From positions 248,001-312,000 of the forward strand of contig VTFK01000168.1 of the NCBI GenBank assembly GCA_009617715.1: a stretch of 64,000 nucleotides of DNA. The letters run 5' to 3'. The notes under the pieces were generated by a model, which worked only from the letters and a program-made list of their open reading frames with translations, made no database searches and was not told the origin of the DNA. The translations under genes and the position numbers were made by a program. Of this stretch, positions 1-12,849 are shown one piece after another. Position 1 is the first letter of the stretch, and each line of letters starts with the position of its first letter. Source of the DNA: Plectrocnemia conspersa (lineage: Eukaryota > Arthropoda > Insecta > Trichoptera > Polycentropodidae).

Positions 1-1689
1 TTATACAATTATATGCACAACAGTATAGAAAATAATTATTTCTAATTTAAAAAAAACTAGAAATGGTCACCCGTGTCCTAGCGGCATTCATGTCGTCGTT
101 CGTAAGCGGACATCGGCGTCCTTATAACATTCAAACGGTTAAAGATCATCCAGAAATCACAAAGTCAGTGCAGTTACTGGCACATATATGCAGATGATAT
201 TGACATCATAGGCTGTTCCAAATTGCAGACGTGGAGGCGTTCCAAAAATATCAGATACTAATTAGGTATTTTACTACTGCAACATTTGTGGAAAAGCACT
301 CAGCGACATACTCGTGTGAATTTGGATTCAGTTCTCTTTTGATACTAAAGACAGTCATGAGATTAAATCAGCAAGAAAGTTCCACGTTTTGTCAAACTCA
401 TGAATGATGAACTATTGATGAAAATATTGTTCATTCACAATCGCGATTGATTTTATTGTTAACATTTTTAGAAGAAATGAGTTAAAAGCATATTTTATGA
501 GTCATAAAATATTTCTTAGAGGTGCGAAGCATAGAAAAGGTTGGGAGCATGTCGTCAAATTCCAAAACTATGCAAGTGTAGCTCTCGAGCTCAGAAAGGC
601 AGTCCCGGAAGTGATTTATCCTTAAAAATTCAATTCGACACACTTTTGCATGACACTTTGAAGTCGTACGTGATCGATCGGTATTAGAATCACCGTATGC
701 AGAGTGAACAAACGATTTCCATTTGTGGGTAATTTATTTTTTTATTTATCAATGAAAATCTATATCGACCTATATGATTAAATTTTTGGCTAACTTACAC
801 TTGAGGTCAGTAACGCCATACTCGGATACGATAGAAAGACAATACCTCATAAGCTCGATTTTGATTACACATATTTATGTTTTAACGTCTATAAATTATT
901 ATTTATTAGAAAAGGCGGATAGTTATTTCATACGCGCTAGAGATGTTTAGATGCTCTATCTCGGTCAAAGATTATTAGGATCTCGTATACATAGTAGTAA
1001 ATGTTTGAGAGGTTTAGATAAGTTGTTTGTTAAAAAAAAAAACAATGAAACATGTATCATTCTAAGATGTACAATTTTTTTGTACAATTATGTATTTGTG
1101 TATAATATTAGTGAATTAAAAAAAATGGACCAGATTTTGGATTAGTTTAGAATTAATAATCGTTAAAAATAAACTTATAATATGCTAATAGTCTATTATA
1201 TTTAAAAAAATGATAATGAATAAGTATAATACATAAAAAGTTAAAGTATTATTGGATAGATTCGTCAGGATTTAATAAATAGTTCAATGTCTTTTGAACT
1301 ATACATTAAGAATACTTATAATATAAAATATCTATAATATATAGCAAAGATAATAAGCATGTAAAATAACAAACTCCCACTTTAAATATTATGATTTTTA
1401 GAGAGGTGTAACATTTTTCAAATAAGTGACACCATTTCGGTGAGACCTTGTCATTCTTTTTCAGGTTTCGGTAGTATTTTTTTTAAAATATAATATATGA
1501 TTGAGTGAAATCTACCTGATTGATTTAAATAACATTTTTCAGCAATGTTTGTTAAAATCTAGTTTAGATCTGAACATGATAAAAACATTGCTATTGTTTA
1601 AATGCATATCTCTTCAAAGTGTCATTTATACTCAAACGACACTTTAATCAATACAATTTTTTTTAATTTTTGCCACAAAGATAAGAAAA
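1..1689. other. AT-rich non-coding DNA, possible reverse-transcriptase scrap
   Basis: No gene is supported here. The only recognisable item is a short stretch at 181-213 that translates as HIYADDIDIIG, resembling the YADD catalytic box of a LINE reverse transcriptase. Stops surround it and no other RT motif is found in register, so it is at best a fossil. A 64-codon open frame at 951-1145 is low-complexity and unlike any family I know. Confidence 0.35.
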
Positions 1690-1905
1690 CTCTATATGTA
1701 TATATACGATATTTATCCGTGAGGTAAAGAAAATCTAGTAAAACTTAATTTGTGATGGTCGATCAGAATTATAATTATATTATAATCACTAATTTGGTCT
1801 TGACACGTTTTCTCAAACACAATAGAAATAGGGTTCTTATAGGATCAAACCCAGATATTTCTGGTATTAGTCACTGAGTTATACCACTAATCTATCGTGC
1901 GGATA
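1690..1905 (-). mobile_element. tRNA-derived SINE, copy A
   Basis: Read on the minus strand, this begins with a tRNA-like head: TAGTGGTATAACTCAGTGAC (A-box region), then GGTTTGATCC (B-box-like), followed by an unrelated AT-rich body ending near ATCCGTGAGGTAAAG..., close to 1700. The same head, body and tail order recurs at about 23.3 kb (plus) and 23.9 kb (minus), which shows a dispersed family. Pol III promotion from the A and B boxes is the family norm; whether this copy is active is unknown. Confidence 0.6.
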
Positions 1906-1956
1906 ATATAACTGTTATTTAAAAGTTCGCTTATATATCTATTATTTAAATGTTGG

Positions 1957-2110
1957 GTTTCATCGCGATTGAAACTTGCTGTTTGATATTTCAGTAGTGA
2001 TGCACCTGACATGATCACGAATTCGAAGAAACTCGTGAGAGAGAGAGAGTGATCATGAAAGGTACATCTCTGCCGAAATATCTAACAGCAAGTCTCAATA
2101 ACGATGAAAC
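1957..2110. repeat. Long imperfect hairpin (62-nt arms, 30-nt loop)
   Basis: The left arm, 1957-2018, and the reverse complement of the right arm, 2049-2110, match at about 52 of 62 positions by hand count and have equal length. Both start GTTTCATCG and end CATGATCAC. The loop, 2019-2048, contains an AG microsatellite. Related sequence (ATGTTTCGGCAATGAT...) occurs near 32.9-33.1 kb, so this is probably a foldback MITE-type family rather than a unique structure. A hairpin RNA is possible if the locus is transcribed. Confidence 0.7.
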
Positions 2111-2680
2111 TCAACTCTCAAATAATAATAAAGGGATATACAAATTTTATTGTTATAATCGATTTTATCAATTTTACGACTAATTGTGACATTTGTAGCA
2201 ATACAAATACGTTATTATATTTCAATTACATTACAAAGGTTAAATTGCTTATTTCGAAGTTTGAGATAAAAAATGCAATCAAGTTTAATCTCAGCGATGT
2301 ATAAATAAAATATAAAACACATAAAAAACTAGGACACATTTATAGTTCATATATACTTGTTGTCAACAGTCCAGTATGTTATATAAAATGCTAATAATCA
2401 ACAATTGTATATGTTTGGAAGAGAGTCACATAATTTATTCAATTCACAATTAAATTTATTCACTGCAGTTAATTCTAAATTTGCAATCAAATATGCTTTA
2501 TGTTAAAAAATTAAATCGATGTTTAAAAATTATAATAATGATAAAACTATAAAATAATAAATAATATTTATACTTAAAGCTAAACGTAAATATTATAGAT
2601 CGATAGATATACATTTTTCAATGATTTTCCACTAATCGTGACTTTTCCATTAACAAAAAATAAAAACCACAAATATTTAC
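2111..2680. other. AT-rich spacer
   Basis: Non-coding. A 66-codon open frame at 2104-2304 overlaps the end of the hairpin and is AT-rich with no recognisable domain, so I do not call it a gene. I see nothing else here. Confidence 0.5.
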
Positions 2681-3105
2681 CTCAAGTTCACACGCCTCGT
2701 TGACTTCACTACTACAAATCACACAGTTTTCGATAAATATTACGTTTTAACAACAACACAACTTCACAATAAAAATAAACAGCCGGCTTTTCCTTGCACC
2801 ACTGCAATACAAACACGGCCTGACTCGAACGCACCTTCTTACCGAATGAATGGCTATGATGATCTGAGTTCACGATCAAGGCCACTCTGAATACAAACGA
2901 AAGAGTGGAGAGGTATGGAGTGGTATGGAGTAGCATAAGTTTTTGGAGAACGGGGATGTGCGACCGGTTCCGGCCGTTCCACATGCATGTGCATGGACGC
3001 GACGAAACCGAGAGGATCGTGAAGGTCCGAGGCCCTTATCCGAAGACGTTCCACTTTCTTCGATGCACCTTGTAGTCCGTGTTGAGTCACGCCTCGCAAT
3101 GGATG
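2681..3105 (-). promoter_or_regulatory. Candidate promoter / non-coding first exon, minus strand
   Basis: This stretch has clearly higher GC than the DNA on either side. On the minus strand it ends in a good splice donor, GAG|GTAAAT, with the exon edge at 2681. That is the pattern of a 5' untranslated first exon whose gene continues leftward, out of the window. It also contains short direct repeats built on GGTATGGAGT (about 2911-2935). Two overlapping minus-strand open frames (2712-2984, 2854-3099) have no recognisable domain and are probably incidental to the GC content. Inference only; no TATA box was identified. Confidence 0.35.
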
Positions 3106-4107
3106 ACTAGAAAATTGTATAAATTGAGAAACCGTTAGCTTAGCTCGATGACGATGTTAATTCAAAACCATCCCAGTTTTGGAGCTTGCTACTATTTATA
3201 TTATTGATGTATGGCATTGTTTATAAACATATATTAATAAATGTATAAAATATTTGTGATGTTTAAGATCAATATTAGAGATGTTACATTGAAATTTTAC
3301 TTTTGTATAATTGTTTTTTTTTTTACAAATGCGTCAAACTTTTTCTTGGTGAAAAATTATTATTTTTTCATGAAATCGTTTTTCACCCAAAAAAATATAT
3401 AAAGTTGTAGGATATAAAAATCAATTATTAAAATATTTTTTATGTATTTTTTACTTATTTATATTATTTACTTTTAGCAGTCATATTTAAAGTCTTCTTA
3501 TGTATCCAGTTGTGGCACTAAATATATACATTATTTTATTGTGATTAAACTGGATTGTTTTTTCCACAAATTTAATTTATATAATGAATATGATGATGCA
3601 AAAGTATTTTTTTAATTTTAATAAAAACTTGATTAGTTTACAAGTTGCAATGATTATTTATTTATTTTATAATTATATGAATTATTTAAATTTTGAATCC
3701 ATATATAAATGTATTTAAATTTTGAATCAATTTGTACAAAATTCATTTAAAAGTCATAAAGACTTATGGATTTTTTGTTTATCGTGTTTGTAAAGAAACC
3801 ATGCGTTTTAACGGCCTGCCTAAAAGGAACGAAAGTCAATTGATCACCAGTGAAGCAATTAACGCTGAAACGGGATCCCTTGTGAAAATACCGTCTTTAT
3901 GCAATATTATAATTAAGAAGGCGGTAGTCTAAAAACGGCAAATGAGGCGCTGAACAAGTTATTAAAAAATAGTAAAATATTTTCAACGAAGGAATTTGGT
4001 TTATAATATTTTATATTATTCAATGGCAGTAATAATAGGTTGCTGCAAAAGCAAATTTGAATGGTTCTAAAACAATTTTACACATTTTATATATATTTTA
4101 ATGGAAT
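3106..4107. other. AT-rich spacer
   Basis: Non-coding. A 66-codon open frame at 3732-3932 is less AT-rich than its surroundings and could be a scrap of a coding region or transposon, but matches nothing I recognise. Confidence 0.45.
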
Positions 4108-4262
4108 ATATGATGTTTTAAAAATTTCCCTTTGAATTTGACCAGAAAAATGTATGTCATTTAATGAAAAACTATGAATCTTAATTAAAATGAAGTATTA
4201 AAAAAACGACCACTGACTGACTAACTTTTGAACCCCTTGGGAAAAGCTGTAATGATGTCCCT
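4108..4262 (+). mobile_element. MITE-like element (AGGGAC family), copy 1
   Basis: It shares the ordered blocks TTGAATTTGACCAGAAAAAT, then AAAAAACGACCACTGACTG, then a CCCCTTGGGAAAAGCTG segment and a terminal GTCCCT with copies at 29.5, 50.4 and 55.6 kb. The left terminus is eroded; the right terminus GTCCCT is preserved at 4257-4262. No coding capacity, consistent with a non-autonomous DNA element. Confidence 0.6.
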
Positions 4263-7200
4263 GCATATGACACAGGGACTTCACTGAGTGAAATTTAGAA
4301 TTTACAGTCCATAACGAAAGCACCTGATAGTTAATTAATTTTAAACAAAGATAACACTCCCATATTAATCATTTAGATTGATAAAGGAAATGAAGGAGAG
4401 CTTAACCGTTGATCTCCTCCCTTTCCCCCGATCATATTTACGCCGCGACGCTGCTATTGAAATATATTGAATTAATTCTTACGATTTTATACACAAGAGG
4501 TCACTTGAATCGTTCCGAAATCCATTGAGAAGCAGTCTATTTCTGGCATAGATTTTATTTGGTCAAGCCAAGCTGTCACCTTGAATTTAAAAGAGATCTT
4601 CGAAGCGATTTTAAGATCTAACGACTAATGAAGTTGTGCAGAGACAGTCCGCGATTTTATTCTTAGAAAAAAAAATTTAACACGAAATTCGAGATTTTCG
4701 ACTGAAAAAGATGTATGATATTACCACAACTTTCTTACAAGAAATAATTGCAATCAATGCTAAGTCAGGCTTCGTCGTAAGTTGCTTCAAAAAGTATATT
4801 TGAATTACGGGGATGTTTTATTAGAACGTTTTTTTAAATTTAGATAGATTAGAATCGGATACTAAATTAATTAATGTTGATTTCATTAATATAACGTTGA
4901 CAGTTGAAGATAAATGAAACAAACAATAGAATATTTAACCGGCAAAAAATATTAAACCCAAAAGACGAAATTAATATAAAATTTTACAAGCAACTGAATA
5001 ACAGATTCAAAAATAAATCTTTTATAAAAATCTTTGCTTACAATAAAGTCAACATCAACGGAAAGCGAGCTAGTATTCTCAATGGCAGGATTATTCACTA
5101 CGAAGATTAAAACTATATTGATTCGTCCTTATGCTTTTTAAAAAAAAATCTAAAGATTTATTTTGCCCAGCAAAAATAAAATATGAATTGTAAAATTATA
5201 TTTTATCATATTTTTTTAATGTTTTTACAATTGCTGTTTTTTTGAAATATAAGCAAATTTGTAATTTTTGAATTTGCTATAAATAATAAATAAATATAAA
5301 AAAACAACAATAAAAAATATTTTCTTACTAAATAATAAACACAATGTAATTTTAGATCATCAGGTGTTAGAATAAATTATAAAACTAGCGTGAAATTACA
5401 ATGTAATGCAATTTGCAGCTTTGGATTCGTTTTATTCTTGGCGAGAACATCATTTTGAGAAACTTTGAAAAAAATACATACATGCATATAAATGAGGTCA
5501 AAAGTTGTGCAATCGTAATCTTTTTTTGATAGCTACTTTTTCGTCTATTTTTAATACATTTTATAATCGTTAGATATATGAACATATATAGACAATTTGA
5601 CAGTTTTTTCAATAGTAACAATGTATGTATGTCAGTATGTCACAAATCAATTATAATATATACTAAAAACATAAAAATATTTTTTCGTCAATTTAGCTTA
5701 TTATGTTAATAAAACTTTATTAAATTATCGTTATTAAATTGAATAAACTTAAATTCATATTTAGTCTTATTTCCTTTAATATCTAAGTCGTTTAAAAGTA
5801 ACTTTCAAATGCCATTTATAAAATAAACATAAGTAGGTGTCATAGCTATAATGAACATTAACCATTGAGCGTTAAGAAGTAAATTTTGGCATTGACCTTC
5901 ATATGGAGATTTCCTCAAACGATTCGCCGAACGGTACTTTAGAAAAGCGCAATCTTATTGCAACTTTCGATAATTTAAAACTGAAATAACTTGACTCTGT
6001 TTGGAGATTATATTTATTATTAACAAACTCACTTTTTTAACGGTTTTCATTTAATAAAACTGTTCAGACTCATGTTTATGCTTACTAGACATAGCGCCAC
6101 ATAACGATGATACAAACGTAATTATAGTCTATTTAATTTCCATATTTAATTGACCACATTAGTGCGTGGATAAACAGACATGTGGCTAGCGTTGAAGTAA
6201 AATGATATTGAGACAAAAGTTTCTTCTTAATTTACTTACATTGTGCTTTCGATTCTATAGAAAGCGAACGAATAGAAAACGCAAAGAGTATTAATTTAAT
6301 TAACCGGAGTACTACTTAAGACTAAGATTAATCTATTTATATTCATAGAGTGTGAATAACCTAGAAAAATCATTTACACATATGTTTATAATAAACTGTA
6401 CAACACCAATTTATGTCATAGTTCACTTTGGATGGAAATCGACATAAATTTCATTTTTTACCACTCGATTTCGATCACTTTCTTTGATCTCAAGGTAATT
6501 GTAGATTTTTTCATCTCGATGTATATACATATGTACAATAATGACGGATGAGAAATAATGCAAATCGATTCGAAACAGCATCGCATCGTAATTTAACGAT
6601 TGTAATGCTGCGTAGAGAGCTTTGTTCTATACGTTTTTTTTGGTAACCACTTCCGGTTTTCTTCGCACCGAATTGAGTGTAATTATATCCCAAAATATGT
6701 TTTCCATGTTTATAAATTATTTAGAGATTGAAACATCAAATAATGTAGATAGTAAAATTATTCTGCGCGAATTATCGATTTAAACGCTTTGTGTAATTTA
6801 ATTGGTATATTGATGCGATATTTTTTGTTTGGAAAGTATATTTTTATTGATGTATCGCAGTTTAGTTTGGAAAAGTTGCGGTTGTATCAATACAGAATCT
6901 AGATTAATAGGTGGATCCATATTTTTTTAGGTAGATAAAATATTATGATTTACATCTGAAATAGTTGTATAATTTTTGTATCAGATCGATGATTTCCATC
7001 TACAAAAAAATCACCAAAAAAACTTATTTGAGATTGTTTCAAATTTTAATAGTATCGTTTATTTGATTATTTAATGATATCTTTGGAATAATCAGTTTAA
7101 AGTAGTACAATCCAATAGTTATTAGAAAGATATTAGAAATGAGCATTGAATTCGTAGAAGAAAAGGATAAAAAAATAGTATAAAAGTTATATATTATTTT

Positions 7201-7954
7201 ATTCCATTAATATATATTATAATTGAAGACGCCAAAATGAAAACATGTTAACTGATATTTTGATCGAAAATATCATGGATTGCGATAGATATGCATCGCG
7301 AGAAATAACACGAGGCTAGAGAAGATCTCGTCTAAGGAGTAGGAGAAAGAGGCTGAGAAAACGAGATTAGGCAAATGAGATTAGGGATATCTAAAACATA
7401 AGGGAAACAGTGAAAAATCTCGTGGAAAAAACACCACCCAAGTAGGGCTGTAGCAGTGCGAGTTATGAATCTATTCAATGATAATTCAATGTCACATTTT
7501 TGACAAATCTTCAAAACGAAGCAAAAGCAAGTGTCATTGGATATGTTTTTTGTTAAGGTTCCATGAAAAGAAAAATATTTTATTACGCTATTATTGCTAG
7601 ACAGCAGTGATTCTGATATAAATAATTAATAAATTTAATTAATTGTAGTAAATGTAAATAATAAAAAATATATACGTATGTATTTCGCTTTAAGCATTTT
7701 TGTAAGAATTTTGTATATGGTTTTTGGAACAAATCAACATAAGTTTCAATTATTTATTATAGGGAAATAATAAAAATAATAAGAAATTATTAGTCGTTAC
7801 GATTTTAGGGAAAAGTAAAACCTTTTATAATTTTTTTCAATAGAAAGAATAAACAAAGAATTAAAAAATAATCATCATATATTTAACTAAAATTCTAGAA
7901 CTATCACAATTCATACTGCTGCCTCTAAAGCAATATATTTTTTATATTTATATT
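4263..7954. other. AT-rich intergenic DNA
   Basis: 3.7 kb with no supportable gene. Short open frames (4904-5110, 5385-5621, 6511-6693, 7332-7514) are AT-rich or low-complexity with no domain, splice context or family match. Confidence 0.5.
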
Positions 7955-9485
7955 TATTTGAGATCCTCTTGTTTTCCAGAATTGTGGAAATGTTCAAAAG
8001 TCACTCCGATTCATAAAAAGGGTCCCAAATCTCAGATTGACAATTACAGGCCAATAGCTTTGATCTCATCACCTGCAAAATTATTTGAAATTGTTTTGCA
8101 TAAATATATTTTTAATCATTGCAGGTGTATGCTTCTCGACCAACGACATGGTTTCCGTAAATCTCGATCCACTGTCACTAATCTAATGGTTTTGTCTAAC
8201 TATGTTTCAAAATCATTGGACTTTGGTGTACAAGTGGACGTCGTATACACAGATTTTGAAAAAGCATTTGATAAAGTTAACCATGCTTACTTGTAAAAAA
8301 GTTATCTAATTTCGGGTTTTCTGAAGATCTCATAAATCTATTCTCAAATTACTTGACCAATAGATATCAATTCGTCAAGTATAATAACTCATTTTCAGAA
8401 CGATATAAGACCCCTACTGGAGTACCTCAAGGATCCAATTTGGGTCCATTGTTGTTTTTATTGTTCATTAATGACATAGAAACAGCAATAGAGCATTCTG
8501 ATTTTTTATTATATGCAGATGACTTGAAAATTTACAAGAAAATGCATTCGATTTCTGATTCCCTCGACCTACAGGAGGATCTCAACTCTATATGGAAATG
8601 GGCTTGCTATAACCAATTGCCTTTCAGTGTAAAGAAATGTCACACAATTTCATTTTCAAGGTCATTAACGCCGGCAAAATATTCATACCATCTAGGCGGA
8701 TATTTTTTGGAAAGGTTTTCTTCAACTAAGGATTTAGGAGTGACTTTCGAAGAACGTTGGAAATTTAGCCAGCACATTGCAGAGACTCATAGCAAATCCT
8801 TAAAAATGCTCGGTTTTATCTTGAGAAATGCGCGTTACTTCAGGAATACTTTAGTATTGCGCACTCTTTATGATACTCTAGTCCGCAGCATACTAGAAAC
8901 TAGCTCCATCATTTAGATCCCAGGCGTAATGAATCAATGTAATGAATTGAAGCTGGAAAAAGTACAACGTAAATTTCTTCGATATTTATACTTGAAGGAA
9001 TACGGGTATTATCCGTTCTTGTTTCCCAGTGCTTTTATTTTGGGAGCCCTGGGATACGTTTCTTTGTCGACTCGCAGAAGTGTTTATGTAATTACACTTC
9101 TGGAAATTGCTCAAGGGCATCGTAGACAATCCTTCAGTGCTCGAGCAGCTTCAAATGTGGGCTCCTGAAGGTGGTTATAGTTCTCGGTCGCGTCCACTAT
9201 TCTTGCCTGTTAAGTCTAGAACTGGAGCACTTGCCAACTCTTCTCTGGCCAAGGCTATTTATCTGCTCAATTCAGTCCATAGTAATATTGACATTTTCTC
9301 TTGCACATATGGAGTTTTGGTTCAGTTCGTATGGGACAATGCACACCTGTTGAGGTTATTTGTGTCTGTTGTTTTGTCTTGTTTATATTTGTATGTATTA
9401 TGATGTATTAGTACTTTTGACTATCGTGACGCATTGGGTTTGCCTGTCAGGTCACGATGGTTATAATTTTAATAAATAAATAAAT
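7955..9485 (+). mobile_element. 5'-truncated jockey-like LINE, reverse transcriptase decayed
   Basis: Non-LTR retrotransposon copy keeping the RT domain. In order: a finger segment (PIHKKGPKSQIDNYRPIALI), DFEKAFDKV (catalytic Asp box A), GVPQGSNLGPLLFLLFINDI, LLYADDLKIYK (YADD box C) and STKDLGVTF near the thumb. The frame is broken by a TAA at 8294-8296, a TAG at 8914-8916 (in a position usually held by Trp) and a shift near 9110. The 3' end carries AATAAATAAATAAATAA, a simple-repeat tail typical of these LINEs. No endonuclease region is present; the 5' truncation is the usual result of incomplete reverse transcription. With few lesions, this is the youngest LINE copy in the window. Clade assignment (jockey/CR1 group) is by motif resemblance only. 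Confidence 0.88.
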
Positions 9486-12400
9486 AATGCTTTAACATTT
9501 TATGCCTCTAGTATTTTCTGATGTGAAAATAAAATGTTTTAGATTAGTAAAATAAGGAGTATTTTAAATTAGTTTTATGAATTTATTTTAGTATTATTAT
9601 GTATAGTTAAAGCATATGTTTAAATAGTTTTGATTACTTGTGTCTTTGATAAAATTTTGTTTTTATTGTTTATGCATTGTTTTATTATTATTAAATATTG
9701 GTCTAAAGGCCGCGATGGCAGCAAGCCATTTAGAGTGAAGTTTAATTATTATATTTACATTCTACATTATCATATGAACTCTGGAGTGGTGGCATAGTTT
9801 GTACATGTTTCATAAATATACTTGATTCGAAATATATGTTTATATTTTTAAAGTTTTCGTGATTGTTGAATATGGCTGTCATCAGTATACGATAACGTAG
9901 TGTTGAATTATTAAATATATACATCAACTAAAATATTTACAATATTTAGGACGCGATATGCTTTCGATACTTAAGTTCTAAAATAATTTCATATCACCAT
10001 TAAGCTTTTAAAACTTTCCCGCTACGTTAATTGCGGCCGTCCGTGTATAGCGCCAGTGAACAATCAGTATTACCAATAACACAACAACTCAAATCTGTCC
10101 CCTGAAGAGGTGCCATCTATCAATTTACGCATTTCACAAAAGGCGCTAATTAACGATCAAAACGAAAGTTTGACGCATAGTCATTAATTTTACTGGCGCT
10201 CGACACGAAAAACATTGACCAAGACCCAAAAAGCGAGTCACGGAGTTATTGCTCGATTCGACGATGCATCGATAATAATTTTATTTTTAACCCAAAATAC
10301 GTTATTTTATCTCTCGAGATCTCATATCATCCGTAGAATTCGCCAACCGTGTGACGCGTATGCTAATATTTGCGAGTCGTTAATAGAGTTTGTCGAGTCT
10401 GAAACGCATTAACGTTATTACGGTATAGTTCTAAATAAAAAAGCACACGTATCAATGAATTCCACGCTAGCATAACTGTTCTAAATTGTATAAATAACAC
10501 TAGAAGATAAATGATGATTAATAACATACGTTTTAATCTAACATAAAAAATTCACTCTCTAACACTCTTTTAAATTAAACCATTAAGACATTGTGGCATG
10601 AATGGGTAAAGAATTTGCTTAAGTAAATACGCAAATTGTTCCGTTAAGATTTCTACGAAGTAAAATCTAACCTCAGAACATACAAAAGTTAGAAGGTATT
10701 TATCCTCAATTACGTTGTCATGTGAAAAGTCCTCTTTAAAAGTATTATTTTGAATCAATAGTTTATTTTTTAATAAATATTTAAATATTTTTTTAGAAGA
10801 ACTTGAGAATGACATTACACCTAAATATGTAAGCAGTATATTGTAATTCTGCAAATGTTACACAGAACAGGCCGAAAACAATCATTATAAATACAGCTAA
10901 ATATATTTGCTGGAACATGGCATAAGTATGGCGAATAAAAGGCTTAAATAACTACACCAACAACTATAGAGATTATTAAATATATAAAAAATAATTTGAG
11001 TTATAATTGTTTATGTTAATACTATAGAATAAAAAATACGTAAATATTGATTAACCCTTTTAGTCCTTGACAATTTTTTTTTGCAAAAAATATTTTTTTA
11101 GTAACTTTTTTTTATTTAAATATGATTATTGAGACACACTTATTGCTAATATTTAGCACCCATGTTTTGTGAAGCATATTCCATGGACTATTTGGGTGAA
11201 AATATGTCTGAATGAAGATAAAAATGTATAAATAATATAAAGTTTTGTTTTCACTTCGCCAGCCAACCCTATCATAAAAAAAGGGCCGGCAAGCGCAACG
11301 GCGCGGTCATTTCTCTGTTACATAACATAATTACTGGTAACTGTTAGGTACCTTAAAACTTGCCTGATATAAAGCAAATGTATTCCTTTTATGTTGATAC
11401 GTCGCACATATCGTACAAAATTATATTGTCTTATCGACCATGTTTAATTAAATTTAAAAAATTTGCACTAAAATATCGACCAGTGGATTTTTTTGCATAT
11501 GTAGGGTGGGCTTTTGGGGTTTAAAAGAGATAATATTATTTTACTTTGATATAACACCCCGATAAAATTATGTTCATTGTAGGAGTTTTTCCTCTACAAT
11601 AAGCATCATTTTATTCTCCGCTTTTGACTTTTAATCAATATGGGCATCGTTGTATTCATAGTTTTAATCTACGGTTATCGTTTTTAACGGATGAGATGTA
11701 CAAATTAAAAAAAAAATGTTTTCAGTATTACCGGTATTGCAGTTCCTAGTCACAAATCAAAGATATGTCAAAAAAAATGAAGCTGTTTTAGCAGATAAAA
11801 ACAGTCATAGACAGATGGAAAAAAATAATGATATGATTTATATATTTTTAATGCAAATAAAACAAGCATATTATATGTAACCAGACATTTTAATTGAATA
11901 GTCAGTTTGTATTAAAAAGGTAACAATTAAACCATATTAGTTTTTGAAAAAAATCATTCTCACAACTATCTAGAAAGTTACACACATAACAGAGATGCGC
12001 ACCATCCAATATAAATTGATTGTGGTAGCTATTGCCGAAAATATCCTCGTGTCTGGCATGCTCTGACTTTCTAGCTGCAACGATCAAGAATAAGGGTTGC
12101 AATCATAATGTTGGCCTACAGCTGATTTTTTAATATATATTTTTGTAAAAAAAATAAGCAACTGATTAAATGTTTATATTATATAATGTTGCAAAAATCT
12201 TAAATAAACTCTACATTATTAAATTCTAAATTGCACTATTACTAGTACGTCTGTATGAAGTTTCGTTATATTCTTTAGTAGGAAAAATATGACAAATCAT
12301 GTATATAACTGAACAATTCAAATAAAATGCTTGACAATCAATAACATTATGCCTCTACTGCGAAGAAAGAAACCTTGGACCATCTAGCTGACAGTTTTAC

Positions 12401-12849
12401 TCGTATAAATGATCTGCGTGTTTCTCTTCAAAGAATAGGATAAACACATTGAAGGCTTTTGAAAATATGAACATTTTAAAGTAAAGTTACCTCTTTGGTA
12501 TTCAAGGATTTAGATAGGCAATTTCTCAAATTTCCTTTCACTCTAAGAAGTAGACTAACCTAGGATCTTGTTATCGTCTTAGTGGCGTAAGCTTTGTAGA
12601 TTGGGTTGGACCAAATGCGATGGTAAACTGGTCGTCTCTAGTGATCAGGATGGTCTTTGGTTAAAATATAACTCAATTTTGGTGCTAGTTGATAAGCTTT
12701 AATTACAAAAAATTGGGGGCAAGCCTGCACGAATTATATTTTAGTTTCATCTGTGGAACTTATTTGTTTATTTTTGCACTATTTGTTTACTTTTTAACAA
12801 AGGCTATTGTGTCATAGCACATACATACTCGTTTGGCAGGTATATCAGA
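9486..12849. other. Intergenic DNA with a GC-richer island
   Basis: No gene recognised. A less AT-rich block at about 10010-10420 (ORF 10215-10412) and a small GC-rich patch at 11280-11310 stand out from the background and could be regulatory or old repeat remnants. Open frames at 10570-10854 and 11902-12102 (minus) have no domain or coding signature. Confidence 0.4.

Noticed and set aside
3732..3932. 66-codon plus-strand frame with mixed composition
   Set aside because: I tried FLYWCH, MULE and hAT zinc-finger patterns; none fits, and there is no splice or promoter context.
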